A stretch of DNA of 64,000 bases. Origin: Theropithecus gelada. Its lineage: Eukaryota; Chordata; Mammalia; Primates; Cercopithecidae. A model generated the notes under the pieces. That model made no database searches. It was not told the DNA's origin and saw only the letters and a program-made list of their open reading frames with translations. Positions 21,312 through 32,918 of the stretch are shown piece after piece. Location of the stretch: contig NC_037689.1 of the NCBI RefSeq assembly GCF_003255815.1, forward strand, positions 23,523,700 through 23,587,699. Direction: 5' to 3'. Position 1 is the first letter of the stretch. Each line of letters opens with the position of its first letter. Made by a program: the position numbers and the translations under genes.

Positions 21312-22439
21312 TAGCCAATTTCTTAAAATCTCTCTCTCTCAAATATCAATATATGTGTATATGAAACCAACATATACCTCCTACTTAGACAATTCCTTAA
21401 AATCTCTCTCAAATACCTATATGCATGCATAAAACCAACATATACCACCTTCATAGCCAATTTCTTAAAATCTCGGTTTCTGACATATCTATATATGCAG
21501 GTATAAAACCAACATAAACCTCCTACTTAGCCAATCTCTTCAAAATCTCTCTCAAATATCAATATACGTTTGTATGAAGCCAACATATGCCTCCTACTTA
21601 GACCACTCCTACAAATTTCTTTCCCTTTCTCTCAAGACCTATAGATGTCTGTATAAAACCAATATATACCTCCTACTTAGCCAAGTCCTTAAAATATCTC
21701 TCCCTCAAATATCTAGAGGTATGTATAAAACCCACATATACTTCCTTCATAGTTAATTTCTTAAAATCTCTTTGTGTATACAGACTTATATAGACATAAA
21801 TATAGATATATTATGTCTTCATATGGATAGGCATGTATAAAGCAAATACGTACCTCCTATATAGACAAATTCTTAAAATCTTCCTCTTTCTCTGTGTGTA
21901 TATATAGATATATAGATATTATATATCTATACATAGATATGTATTGATACAGCTATTATGTACGTCTTATATTGATAATTCCTTAATGTCTCTCTGTGTA
22001 TATCTATATATACACATATATAGACATTATATATCTGTATGTATGTAAAAAAAGCAATGTATACCTCCTATATAGACAATTCCTTAAAATCTCTTTGTGT
22101 ATATAGATTTATATAGACATAAATATAGATATATTATATGTCTTCATATAGATAGGCATGTATAAAGCAAATACGTACCTCCTATATAGACAAATCCTTA
22201 AAATCTTTCTCTTTCTCTGTGTGTATATATAGATATAGATATATAGATATTATATATCTATACAGAGATATGTATGGATACAACCATTATGTACCTGTTA
22301 TATTGACAATTCCTTAACGTCTCTCTGTGTATATCTATATATACACATATATAGACATTATATATCTATATGTATGTAAAAAAAAAAAAGCAACGTATAC
22401 CTCCTATATAGACAATTCCTTAAAATCTCTTTGTCTCTT

Positions 22440-22742
22440 TCTCTCTCTCTTTTTTTTAGTGATGGAGTCCCACTCTGTCACTCACGCTGTGTGCAATGGT
22501 ACTGTCTCGGCTCACTGCAATTTCCATCTCCCGGGTTCAAGCCATCCTCCTGCCTCAGACCTCCCAAGTAGCTGCAATGACAGGCACCCACCATCACGCC
22601 CGGCTAATTTTATGTATTTTTAGGACAGACGTGGTTTCACCACGTTGGCCAGGCTGGTCTCAAACTCCTGACCTCAGGTGATCTGCCCGCCTCGGCCTCC
22701 CAAAATGCTGGGATTACAGGCGTGAGCCACTGTGCCAGGGCT
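22440..22742 (-). mobile_element. Alu (antisense) inside the minisatellite
   Basis: Somewhat diverged complete element; TTTCTCTCTC tail side. Confidence 0.92.
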
Positions 22743-22958
22743 AGATATAGATACGTGGCTGTTATATATCTCTATATAGATTTGTATGGATAAAGCCAAT
22801 ATGTACATCCTATATTGAAAATTTCTTAATATCTCTGTCTTCGTGTATATTTATATATATATAGCTATATAGACATTATATATCTATATGTATGTAAAAA
22901 ACCCAACATATACCTCCTACATAGACAATTCCTTAAAATCTCTTTGTCTCTCTCTATA

Positions 22959-23003
<45 letters not shown>

Positions 23004-23245
23004 ATCTATCATCTATTTACCTGTGTCTATGTAAGTGTGATTAAAGCCAATATGTATCTCCTATATAGACAATTTCTTTACATTTCTCTTTGTGTGTGTA
23101 TGTGTATGTGTGTGTGTGTATATATATATGTAATATCTATATGTATGTATAAAACCAGTAGCCAATTTCTTAAAATCTTTCTGTAACCTATCTACATGTG
23201 TGTTTACATGTCTGTCGATACGTATGTATAAAACATCTACCTATA

Positions 23246-23688
23246 GGCCGGGTGCAGTGCTCACACCTGTAATCCCAGACCCAGCACAGAGAAGGATGAG
23301 GAGAAGCATATCCTCCTGTGTAAGCATCAGTGCCAACCACAGCAGGTGCAGCAGTAGCAATGAAGCTCGGAGCACTTTAGGAGGCCAAGGAGGGCAGATC
23401 ACGAGGTCAGGAGTTCGAGGCCAGCCTGGCCAACATGGTGGAAACGCCATCTCTACTAAAAATGAAAAAAAAAATTAGCCGGGTGTGATGATGGGCACCT
23501 GTAGTCCCAGCTACTCAGGAGGCTGAGGTGGGAGAATCATTTGAACGTGGGAGGCGGAGGCTACAGTGAGCTGAGATCGCACCACTGCACTCCAGCCTGG
23601 GCCGCAGAGTGAGACTCCATCTCAAAACAGAACAAAACAAAACAAAACAAAGCAAAAACAAACAAACAAACAAACAAACAAACAAAAA
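23246..23688 (+). mobile_element. Alu (sense) carrying an ~95-bp foreign insert
   Basis: The left arm is interrupted between TAATCCCAG and CACTTTAGGAGG (about 23278-23371). The rest is a normal Alu with a long CAAA tail; ATCTACCT flanks both ends. Confidence 0.93.
23279..23363 (+). repeat. Copied local segment inside the Alu
   Basis: About 85 bp match 23946-24030 in direct orientation with about five mismatches (blocks GAGGAGAAGCATATCCTCCT and CAACCACAGCAGGTGCAGC). The distal copy sits in ordinary low-repeat sequence and looks like the source. Confidence 0.92.
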
Positions 23689-23689
23689 C

Positions 23690-24328
23690 CCTATCTACCT
23701 CCTATTGGTTTTTTCCATCTTATTGGTTCTGTTTCCCTGTCTGATATCCGCGCCCCCCTACACCTAAGGAGAGAGAATAAGAGGTCCCCGGGGGTTTGTG
23801 GGGTGACTGGGACAGTCACAGACGACTTATGGGTGCCTGGATTCCGGGAGGGGACGGGAGGACTCAGGGAAGGAGGACGGGACGGAATCACCAGAGTTTC
23901 CCTCCCGTGGGAGGCCGGGAGCTTTCAACTGCCTCTCTGCCCCCGACCCAGCACACAGAAGGACGAGGAGAAGCATATCCTCCTGTGTGAGCATCAGCGC
24001 CAACCACAGCAGGTGCAGCGGTAGCAATGAGCCTGGGTACTCAGCGTTTATCTGCACTGTGGGTGAAAGTCCGGGAAGACAGGAGAACCTGCGGGCCCCG
24101 AGCGCCAGCCTGGCCCCTGTGGGTGGGTGGGGGCTGGTGGGGGGTAGTTCTAGAGCAGCGTTCCTCAGGCTGGGGCTGGGTTCTTTCCAGGAGAATTACT
24201 CTCTAGAGAGACATGTACCAATGCAGATTCCCAGGCCTGCCCGGGAGAATCCAGTTCAGAAGCCTGCGGTGTGGCCAGGAGTTCCTCAGTGATTCAGGTG
24301 ATTCGATGGTAAAGCAGAGTAATACTCT
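23690..24328. other. Low-repeat interval with the source of the copied segment
   Basis: GC-rich sequence. An open frame 23803-24024 (73 residues) runs across the 85-bp segment, but I recognise no protein family. Confidence 0.55.
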
Positions 24329-24330
24329 TT

Positions 24331-24623
24331 TTTTTTTTTTTTTGAGACGGAGTCTCGCTCTGTCGCCCAGGCTGGAGTGCAGTGGCATGATCTCGGCTCA
24401 CTGCAACCTCTGCCTCCCGGGTTCAATCCATTCTCCTGCCTCAGCCTCCTGAGTAGCTGGGACTACAGGTGCCCGCCACTATGCCTGGCTAAGTTTTGTA
24501 TTTTTAGTAAAGGTGGGGTTTCCCCATGTTGGTCAGGCTAGCCTCGAACTCCTGACCTCATGATCTACCCGTCTCAGCCTCCCAAACTGCTGGGATGACA
24601 GGCGTGAGCCACCGTGCCCGGCC
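24331..24623 (-). mobile_element. Alu (antisense)
   Basis: Complete element with decayed target duplication ATACTCTTTT / ATCCTCTTTT. Confidence 0.93.
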
Positions 24624-24848
24624 GATCCTCTTTTGTTTACGGGCTAAACTGTGTCCCCTCTAAAGTTCCTAGGTTGAAGCTCTAACCCCAGGACCTCAGA
24701 ATGTGGCTTTATTTGGAGACAGGGTATGTAAAGAGGTAATTAGGGTAAAATGAGGTTATTAAGGTAAAATAACGTTATTCAAGTAAAACGAGGTTATGAA
24801 GGTGGGCCCTGATTCAATAGGACTGACGTTCTTGTAAGAGGATATTGG

Positions 24849-25184
24849 GAATGGGCGCGGTGGCTCACGCCTGTCATCCCAGCACTTTGAGAGGCCAAGG
24901 TGGGCAGGTCACCCGAGGTCAGGAGTTCAAGACCAGCCTGGCCAACATGGCAAAACCTTGTCTCTACTAAAAATACAAAAATTAGCCCAGCATGGCGGTG
25001 GGCACCTGTACTCCCAGCTACTCAGGAGGCTGAGGCAGGAGAATTGCTTGAACCGGGGAGGCGGAGCTTGCAGTGAGCCGAGATTGTGCCACTGTACTCC
25101 AGCCTAAGCAACAGAGCAACACTCTTTCTCAAAAAAAACCCCACAAACAAAAAACAAACAAACAAACAAACAAACAAACAAAAA
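24849..25184 (+). mobile_element. Alu (sense)
   Basis: Full element with long CAAA tail, inserted at GGATATTGG of the MLT1. Confidence 0.93.
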
Positions 25185-25185
25185 C

Positions 25186-25487
25186 GGCTGGCGCAGTGGC
25201 TCACGCCTGTAATCCCAGCACTTTGGGAGGCCGAGGCGGGCGGATCACAAGGTCAAGAGATTAAGACCATCCTGGCCAACATGGTGAAACCCTGTCTCTA
25301 CTAAAAATACAAAAATTAGCTGGGCGTGGTGGTGCGTGCCTGTAATTCCAGCTAGTCGGGAGGCTGAGGCAGGAGAATCGCTTGAACCCGGGAGGCGGAG
25401 GTTGCAGTGAGCGGAGATGGCGCCACTGCACTCCAGCCTGGGCGACCAGAGTGAAACTGTTTCAGAAAAAAAAAAAAAAAAGGAAGA
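25186..25487 (+). mobile_element. Alu (sense)
   Basis: Second head-to-tail Alu, 17-base A tail. GGACATTGG of the MLT1 follows, echoing the left flank. Confidence 0.94.
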
Positions 25488-25575
25488 AAAAAGGACATTG
25501 GAGCTCACACACGGAGGGATAAAATCCTATCAAGGTATAGGGAGAAGGCAGCCATCCACAAACTGTAGATCAAAA

Positions 25576-25935
25576 ACTATCTGAGACAGGTGTCATCAAT
25601 AATGACATTTATTGTGCCAAGGTTAAAGATCGTGGCAGAGGTTTGGAGAACAGTTACCCCCAGGTGGTTGGGTTACAGTTTGATTTTATACATTTGACAG
25701 AGACAGACGTTGCAACGAACCCATACATCCATACATGGAAGGTGTACGGTGGTTTGGTCCAGAAAGGTAGGACATCACTACGTGGGGGCCTCCAGTCATA
25801 TGTGAATTCGATGATTTTCTGATATGCTGTTCAATTTAGCAGAACGAAATGCTTCAGTTTACATGAGGTTGTGGAAGGCAAGGTTCTTGCAATGTAGATG
25901 AAGCCTCCAGGTAGCAGGCTTAGAGAGAATGGATG
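25576..25935 (-). mobile_element. ERV1-type LTR (copy C)
   Basis: Third relative of the intervals at 4195 and 6640: CTGAGACAGGTGTCA, TTTATTGTGCCAAGGTTAA, CCCAGGTGGTTGGG, GGTCCAGAAAGG. Antisense AATAAA at about 25607. Confidence 0.75.
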
Positions 25936-25944
25936 GTAAATGTC

Positions 25945-26160
25945 ATTCCCTTTTTATTTTTGAGGCAGAGTCTTGCTCTGTCACCCAGGCCGGAGTGCAG
26001 TGGCACAATCTCAGCTCACCGCAACCTCCGCCTCCCAGGTTCAACCCATTCTCCTGCCTCAGGCCTCCCAAGCAGCTGGGACTACAGGCACCTGCCACCC
26101 AGCCGGGCTAATTTTTGTATTTTTAGTAGAGACGGGGTTTCACCGTGTTGGCCAGGCTGG
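25945..26160 (-). mobile_element. 5'-truncated Alu (antisense)
   Basis: Right arm plus part of the left arm only; target duplication GGTAAATGTC on both sides shows it inserted already truncated. Confidence 0.92.
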
Positions 26161-26225
26161 GGTAAATGTCTCTTTCTCAGACCTTCAAAGGTGTCGGACT
26201 CTCCAGAGGAGACCTCAGCAGGAAG

Positions 26226-26847
26226 ACGATGGATCCAGTTTGGCTGTGTCCCCACACAAATCTCACCCTGAATCCTAGCTCCCATTTTCCCCACCTGTCT
26301 TGGGAGGGGTGTGGGGGGACGTCATCGAATCATGGGTGCAGGTTTTTCTCATGCTGTTCTAATGACAGTGAATAAGTCTCACGAGAGCTGACGGTTGCAG
26401 AAAGGGGAGTTTCCCTCCACAAGCTCTGTCTTGGCGGCTCCCATGGAAGGCGTCCCTTTGCTGTTTCTTCATCTTCCACCATATGATTGCGAAGCTTCCT
26501 CAGCCGTGTGAAACCGTGAGTCCGTTGTTACAGCTCTTCCCTTTATAAATTACCGAGTCTCTTTCCTTTATAAATAATATAAAATGTAATAATATAAAAT
26601 ATTATGTTTTATATAATTATATATTATTTAATATAAATTATATATTTATATAATATATAATTATATATAAATACATTATATAATTATATATAATATTATA
26701 TATAAATTAATATATAATTATATAATTATGTATTATTATATTTTATATTATTATATAAATTTATAAAAAATATAATAATTTTATAAATTACCGAGTCTCA
26801 GGCTTGTATTTATCAGCAGCATAAGAACAGACTAATACAGGGATTCT
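26226..26847 (+). mobile_element. THE1/MST-type MaLR LTR with AT-rich expansion
   Basis: Typical blocks: GTGTCCCCACACAAATCTCA, TCGAATCATGGGTGCAGG, AATAAGTCTCACGAGAGCTGA, TTATAAATTACCGAGTCTC, and the terminal AGAACAGACTAATACAG. Confidence 0.9.
26563..26781. repeat. AT-only expansion inside the LTR
   Basis: About 220 bp almost purely A/T (TATAATATAT-type, many self-complementary blocks). It is flanked by two copies of the roughly 20-bp LTR segment TTTATAAATTACCGAGTCTC. Confidence 0.92.
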
Positions 26848-26861
26848 TTGTTTTCTTTCTT

Positions 26862-27036
26862 TCTTTTTTTTTTTTTTTTTTAGAGACAGAGTCTTACTCT
26901 GTCGCCCAGGCTGGAGTGCACTGGCTCGATCTCGGCTCACTGCAACCTCCGCCTCCTGGGTTCAAGCCATTCTCCTGCCTCAGCCTCCCCAGTAGCTGGG
27001 ATGACAGGCACCTGCCCCCGGATTACTTTTTGTATA
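26862..27036 (-). mobile_element. 5'-truncated Alu (antisense)
   Basis: Right arm only; GGGATTCTTT occurs on both sides as target duplication. Confidence 0.92.
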
Positions 27037-27248
27037 GGGATTCTTTACAGAATGCAAATTCCCCCCACAAGAGACGGCTTTGCAGAGAGGTTCCAAGATA
27101 CGTGAGAGACAATGTATTTTGCAGAAAAATATACTGATTCCTTTAGGGCTATCTGTCCTGTGAGAATTTGGTATCTTATTGCTACAAAGAATCTGTTTGA
27201 TCGGTCTCATCTCAAAAAATAAAAAATATAGAAAACTGGTCTCTTTAG
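27037..27248. mobile_element. Possible ERV LTR fragment
   Basis: Shares the order ACAAGAGACGGCTTTGCAGA, CAAGATACG, TATTTTG with 61890-61980, suggesting the same LTR family. Family not named. Confidence 0.5.
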
Positions 27249-27249
27249 A

Positions 27250-27570
27250 CCAGGCTTGGTGGCTCATGCCTGTCATCCCAGCACTTTGGGAGGCCGAGGC
27301 GGGCCGATCACGAGGTCAAGAGATTAAGACCAGCCTGGCCAGCATAATGAAACCCCGTCTCTACTAAAAATGCAAAAATTAGCTGGGCGTGCTGGCCTGC
27401 GCCTATAGTCCCAGCTACTCGGGAGGCTGAGGCAGGAGAATTATTTGAACCCAGGAGGCGGAGATTGCAGTGAGCTGAGATCGTGCCACTGCACTGCAGC
27501 CTGGGGGACAGAGCGAGACTCCATCTCAAACAAACAAACAAACAAACAAACAAACAAAAAGCAACAGCAA
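27250..27570 (+). mobile_element. Alu (sense)
   Basis: Complete element with (CAAA)n tail; CTCTTTAGA on both sides. Confidence 0.94.
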
Positions 27571-27574
27571 AAAT

Positions 27575-28090
27575 CCTCCTCTCTTTAGATAGGGTAGTGT
27601 GGTACTTTGGCTCCCGGCTGGCGTCTGGGAACTTGTGTGTGGAAGCTTATCCTGAATGATACGCGTACCTCACCATGTGGAAACTGTTTTCACAAACAAT
27701 GTGATTTGTGTCGAACACCTGCTTTCCTTCTGGGTGGGACCATGGAATTTGGGGAGGTACATGGCGGTGGTGGTTGCCTGTGGCACCTGCCCCTAATAGA
27801 CAGCCCCTAATTAAGCTGAGTCTCTGATGAGCTTCCGTGGTGGACAGCGTTTGACATGTGTGATCAGGACTTGTTGCTGGGAGAACTGGGTATTTCGTGT
27901 GTGATCCGACTTGGAGACAGTGAAGCTTGTCCCTCAATTTTCCCCAAACCTTTCTCAGTATGCGTTTTCCCTTTGTTCATTTTGCTTCGTGTGCTTCGGC
28001 TACAATAAATCATAGCTGCGAGTGTGACTACACGCTGACTTCTGTGAATTCGTCTGGAAAATCCACAAACCTAGGGGCTTCCAAATAATA
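27575..28090 (+). mobile_element. LTR-like sequence, family unassigned
   Basis: Contains AGCCCCTAATTAAGCTGAG, GTGATCAGGACTTGTTGCTGG and a polyadenylation signal AATAAA at 28004-28009. CACAAACCTAGGGGCTTCC lies near the end. The layout is that of a solo LTR; no internal region seen. Confidence 0.6.
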
Positions 28091-28515
28091 CGCTTCAGCA
28101 TTTCAACATGGAAATAACCTTCCTGATTCAGGAGAGGGAAAATAGCAGCACGGACAGAATAATTCAAACAGAGACACCAAAAGAGGCGAACGTGAAAGGT
28201 TCAGGTTTCAAAGTTTAGGAGGTGGAAGAAAAAAAAATAATTGGTATATCCTTTTTTTCCCCCCCCCCCCCATTGGAGCTAGCTTTCTTCTTTCTTTCTC
28301 TCTCTCTTTCATTATACTTTAAGTTCTGGGATACATGTGCAGAACGTGCAGGTTTTTTACATATGTATACATGTGCCATGGTGGTTTGCTCCACCCATCA
28401 ACCCATCATCTACTTTTAGTATTTCTCCTAATGCTCTCCCTCCCCTAGCCCCCTGACTCCCTGACAGACCCCAGTGTGTGATGTTCCCCTCCCCGTGTTC
28501 ATGTGTTCTCATTGT

Positions 28516-29118
28516 TCAACTCCCACTTATGAGTGAGAACATGAGGTGTTTGGTTTTCTGTCTTTGTGATAGTTTGTTGAGAATGATGGTTTCCAGCTTC
28601 ATCCATGTTCCTGCAAAGGACATGAACTCATTCTTTTTTATGGCTGCATAGTATTCCATGGTGTCTATGTGCCACATTTTCTTACTCCAGTCTATCATTG
28701 ATGGGCATTTGGGTTGGTTCCAAGTCTTTGCTATTGTGAACAGTGCCACAGTAAACATATATGTGCATGTGTCTTTATAGGAGAATGATTTATAATCCTT
28801 TGGGTATATGCCCAGTAATGGGATGGCTGGGTCTAATGGTGTTTCTGGTTCTAGATCCTTGAGGAATTGCCACACTGTCTTCCACAATGGTTGAACTAAT
28901 TCACACTCCCACCAACAGTGTAAAAGTGTTCCTATTTCTCCACATCCTCTCCAGCACCTGTTGTTTCCTGACTTTTTAATGATCACCATTCTAACTGGCA
29001 TGAGATGGTATCTCGTTGTGGTTTCGCTTTGCATTTCTCTCGTGACCAGTGAGGAGGAGCTTTTTTTCATATATTTGTTGGCTGCATAATTGTCTTCTTT
29101 TGAGAAGTGTCTGTTCAT
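28516..29118 (-). pseudogene. L1 ORF2 protein, C-terminal fragment
   Basis: A 200-residue open stretch matching the C-terminal part of L1 ORF2p, including the cysteine-containing tail region (CWRGCGEIGTLLHCWWEC) and MEYYAAIKKNEFMSFAGTW. The endonuclease and reverse transcriptase domains are absent, so it cannot function. An upstream piece of the same ORF is at 29171-29377. Confidence 0.93.
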
Positions 29119-29170
29119 ATCCTTTGCCCACTTTTTGATGGGGTTGTATGTTTTTTTCTTGTTAATCTGT

Positions 29171-29377
29171 TTAAGTTCTTTGTAGATTCTGGAATAATAG
29201 CCCTTTGTCAGATGGATAGATTACAAAATTTTTCTCCCATTCTGTAGGTTGCCTCTTCACTCTCATGGTAGTTTCTTTCGTTGTGCAGAAGCTCTTTAGT
29301 TTAATCAGATCCCATTTGTCAATTTTGGCTTTTGTTGCCATTGCTTTTGGTGTTTTAGTCGTGAAGTCTTTGCCCAT
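29171..29377 (-). pseudogene. L1 ORF2 protein, internal fragment
   Basis: 68 residues (ATKAKIDKWDLIKLKSFCTTKE) just upstream of the C-terminal fragment in the same L1. The frame is separated by stop or frameshift damage near 29120-29170. Confidence 0.9.
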
Positions 29378-29515
29378 GCCTATGTCCTGAATGGTATTGC
29401 CTAGGTTTTCTTCTAGAGCTTTTATGGTTTTAGGTCCTATGTTTAAGTCTTTAATCCATCTTGAGTTAATTTTTGTGTAAAGTGTAAGGAAGAGATCCAG
29501 TTTCAGTTTTGTACA

Positions 29516-30270
29516 AATGACAATGAGTGTCAGCCAATTCCCAGTTCACATATCATCCAGGGAAGGGTTAGATAGTCAAAGAGGCTGCCCTCCCATCCCG
29601 TGTCAGGGAGCCAGTGGGGGTGGAGGTTGGTCATCTTCTTACCCGATCCTCTCGTTAGCTTCACACGCAGCTGCATGGTTTCTGTTATTCTGACGTTCAC
29701 TTCAAGAGACGGTGGACACTCCTTGTCAGACGTGTCTTCCTTCTCGGTTTCTTTTGTGGTCAGAATATATCAATTCATTTCTTCTTTTCCAGTTTCTAAA
29801 CTTTGAAACCTGCATTTTTCATTTTCTTCTCTTTTGCTGTTTGAGTTTGAATCATTTCATCCCTGCTGCTGTTCTCAGGCTCCTGAATAACGAAGGTGAT
29901 TTATATACGGAGATGCTGAAGTGTATTATTTGGAAAAGGAAATTTATGACCTCTGATATGGGTTTGGAGATTTATTAAAAATAAATATCTTGACATACCA
30001 GCTTGAACAGAGGTTTTACCTAATCAGGAACTTATGAATTCTATGAATATTTGAATCAAGTTGCAGGTGCATTTCTCAGATTAATTTCTGCTCTGGGGCA
30101 TTGCAGGGATTGTGGTCCATCTTGTATACAGACAGTTTTTTGCTGCTGTAGACACTCTAAGACACTGCTAATTTATCACCCAATTCTGTGGGGAAAATAT
30201 GATGATTAGAAGGTGTAATGAGATCAATTATTTTCTCCTAAAATACACGTCCAGATCCTACTCTCTCTAG
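29516..30270. other. Low-repeat interval
   Basis: AT-richer sequence without a recognised repeat. Frames 29600-29806 and 29712-29978 overlap each other and have no domain I know. Confidence 0.5.
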
Positions 30271-30620
30271 AACCTGTGAAGGGGACTTGATTTTAAAATG
30301 AGCATTTGCAGATATACTTAGTAAATGATTTTCAAGATGAGGTCATCTTAGGGTGGACCCTAAATACAATGACAGGCGTCCTTCCAAGAGACAGAAGAGG
30401 AGACAAACACAGAGAAGACCACGTGGAGACAGAGGCAGAGACTGGAGTGATGGGGCCACAAGCCCAGGGATGCCTGGAGTCCCCAGGAGCTGGGAGAGGC
30501 AGGAAGGATCCTCCCCTACAGTCTCCGAAGGCAACAATGGTGCTGGTCACTTCTTGATCTCAGATTTCTCTCTCCAGAACTGGGAGAAGATAAATTCTTA
30601 TTGTTTTAAGCCTCCAGTTT
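30271..30620 (+). mobile_element. MaLR-like LTR
   Basis: Sense relative of the triplicated element at 16340-17690: GATGAGGTCATCTTAGGGTGG, GACAGAAGAGGAGACA, GGGGCCACAAGCCCAGGGA, CTCCAGAACTGGGAGAAGAT. An Alu follows. Confidence 0.8.
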
Positions 30621-30919
30621 TGTTTTTTTTTTTTTTTTGACAGAGTCTCGCTCTGTCACCAGGCTGGAGTGCAGTGGCCCGATCTCGGCTCACTACAACC
30701 TCTGACTCCCTAGTTCAAGCGATTCTCCTACCTCAGCCTCCCCAGTAGCTGGGATTACAGGCGCGCGGTGCCACGCCCGGCTGATTTTTGTATTTTTAGT
30801 AGAGAGACGGGGTTTCACCATGTTGGCCAGGATGGTCTCGATCTCTTGACCTCAGGTGATCCACCCGCCTCGGCCGCCCAAAGTGCTGGGATTACAGGTG
30901 TGAGCCACGGCGCCCAGCC
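30621..30919 (-). mobile_element. Alu (antisense)
   Basis: Complete element, slightly shortened at the T-tail side. Confidence 0.94.
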
Positions 30920-31083
30920 ATCACTGTCCAATATTGAAATGTAGGAGCAGGATAAGGGAGGTGAGTTTTGGCGAATTCCTTTGGCATAACAAATTTTGGG
31001 GTTTAACTCTTCAACCCATCACATTGACCAGAGTTTTGTGGGTCTGTGTCTCTTCTCCTGTCTTTTAGAAAGATGCCAACCAG

Positions 31084-31402
31084 GGTCGGGCATGGTGGCT
31101 CACGCCTGTAATCCCAACACTTTGGGAAACTGAGGTGGGTGGATCACCTGAGGTCAGGAGTTCGAGACTGGACTGGCCAATGTGGTGAAACCCCGTCTCT
31201 ACTAAAAATACAAAAATTACCTGGGTGGGGTGATGCGTGCCTGTAGTTCCAGCTACTCGGGAGGCTGAGGCAGGAGAATCGCTTGAACTTGGGAAGCAGA
31301 GGCTGTGGTGAGCCAAAACCATGCTATTACATTGTAGCCTGGGCAACAAGAATGAAACTCTGTCTCAAAAAACAAAAAAAAAACAAAAAAAACAAAAAAA
31401 AC
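31084..31402 (+). mobile_element. Alu (sense), first of three
   Basis: Diverged full element; tail is AAAAAC repeats. Confidence 0.93.
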
Positions 31403-31716
31403 CCAGGCACAGCATGGTATGAGGCTGATGCTGTAATCCCAGCACTCTGGAAGGCCGAGGCAGGTGGATCACCTGAAGGCAGGAGTTCAAGACCAGCCTG
31501 GCCAACATGGAGAAACCTTGTCTCTACTAAAAATACAAAAATTAGCCGGGCATGGTGGTGGGCACCTGTAGTCCCAGCTACTTGGGAGGCTGAGGCAAGA
31601 GAATAGCTTGAACCTGGGAGGCCAGGTTGCAGTGAGCTGAGATCGCGCCACCGTACTCCAGCTGGGTGACGAGCAAAACTCCATCTCTCAAAAAAAAAAC
31701 AACAACAAAAAACAAA
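31403..31716 (+). mobile_element. Alu (sense), second of three
   Basis: Altered head (GGCACAGCATGGTATGAGG) and small deletions; tail AACAACAAA. Confidence 0.9.
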
Positions 31717-32009
31717 GCCTGGGCACGGTGTCTCACGCCTGTCATCCCAGCACTTTGGGAGGCCGAGGTGGGCAGATCATGAGGTCAGGAGTTCAAGACC
31801 AACCTGGCCAAATGGTGAATCTCTGTGTCTACTAATAATACAAAAATTAGCCAGGCGTGGTGGTGGGTATCTGTAATCTTAGCTACTCAGGAGGCTGAGG
31901 CAGGAGAATCGCTTGAACCTGGGAGGCCGAGGTTGCCTTGAGCTGAGGCCGTGCCACTGCACTCCAGCCTGGCGACAGAGTGAGACTCTGTCTCAAAAAA
32001 AAAAAAAAA
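31717..32009 (+). mobile_element. Alu (sense), third of three
   Basis: Follows the second tail directly; ends in 14 A. Confidence 0.92.
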
Positions 32010-32900
32010 TCCAATCTATGTCCCAATATGCTTTTTTGTAGATATTGACAAGCTTGTTCTAAAATGCATATGAAAAGACAAAAGAACAGTAATGTCCAAA
32101 AAATTTTTGTAAAAGAAGAGCAAAATTGGAAGATGTACACTAACAGAGTTAAGGATAAACTTAAAACCTACCTAAATTTGTATTGGCTAAAGATAGACAT
32201 ATGAATCAAATGAGCACAAGGGAAAGCCCAGTTTTAGACACACAAATATAATCAACTGAGGTTTTGTGTTCTCAAGAAATACAAAGTATATAATTCATAC
32301 AAGCAAGATCCACTTATGGATGATCAAATTAGATGGTGAAAGCTCAAAGACAAAGAGAATATTTGCATCTGCTCAGTGTATTTCTGTGAAATATTTATTA
32401 AATACAAACAGAAAATACTAGTATTACAGTGATGAAACCTGCAGGATACCACCTCAATCCTATGATAAAGATTATCATCACTGGTAATAAAATATATCAA
32501 CATCGTGTATCCCATGATAAAGAGACACTGAAAAGGGGAAATAGTCTCTCTGATATTATTCCCCAAAATATATATTCTCAATCTTATCATAAAATAATCA
32601 GGCAAACTCAAATTGAGGTACATTCTATAAAATAATTGACTGTACTCTTCAAAGGTGGCAAAGTCGTGAAAGACAAAGAAAGGCTAAGAATTTGTCACAG
32701 ATTGAAGGAGACTAAGAGATAATGGCAGCATCTAAATGCAATGTGAAATCTTGGATTGTATTCTGTGAAATGAAAGAACAGCAGTGGAATAATTGACAAA
32801 TTTGAATACAATATATAATTTAATTATCTTGTTCCAATGTTAATTTCCTCATTCTGATAAGTGTACATTTTCAATAATAAGTTATAAAAAATTTGTCAGT
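32010..32900 (+). mobile_element. Old L1 (L1M) ORF2 remnant and 3' end
   Basis: 32040-32220 resembles decayed L1 ORF2 (GACAAGCTTGTTCTAAAATGC, GATAGACATATGAATCAAATG). 32650-32880 resembles an L1M 3' end (CACAGATTGAAGGAGACTAA, ATCTTGGATTGTATTCTG). Part in between is not assignable. Confidence 0.65.
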
Positions 32901-32918
32901 TGAAAAAAAAAAAAAAAA

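Larger units (their letters stand above)
20626..23240. repeat. ~72-bp AT-rich minisatellite, broken by two Alus
   Basis: Unit contains CCTCCTA, CAATTCCTTAAAATCTCT, CTCTCAAATATCTATAT and CATGCATAAAACCAACATA. Spacing of CCTCCTA/T marks in the first copies is 73, 72, 75 and 71 bp. From about 21780 the units grow to roughly 115 bp or more by gaining TATATAGATA stretches. A TCTA run sits at 22960-23003. The rest continues to the Alu at 23246. Confidence 0.9.
24630..25575 (+). mobile_element. MLT1-type MaLR LTR, split by two Alus
   Basis: Opening blocks are CTAAACTGTGTCCCCTC, CCAGGACCTCAGAATGTGGC, TATTTGGAGACAGGGT and GTGGGCCCTGATTCAATA. After the Alus it resumes at about 25494 with GGACATTGGAGCTCACACAC and ends near 25575. 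AGGTTAT/AAGGTAAAA motifs at 24740-24800 are locally repeated three times. Confidence 0.82.
28295..29515 (-). mobile_element. 5'-truncated L1 (antisense)
   Basis: Antisense 3' UTR (ACTTTAAGTTCTGGGATACA near 28315), then the end of ORF2. Truncated at about 29515. Few stops remain, so it is a primate-age L1P copy. Confidence 0.93.

Noticed and set aside
28516..29377. A functional L1 reverse transcriptase gene
   Set aside because: Only the C-terminal part of ORF2 is present; the element is 5'-truncated and the frame is broken near 29120-29170.
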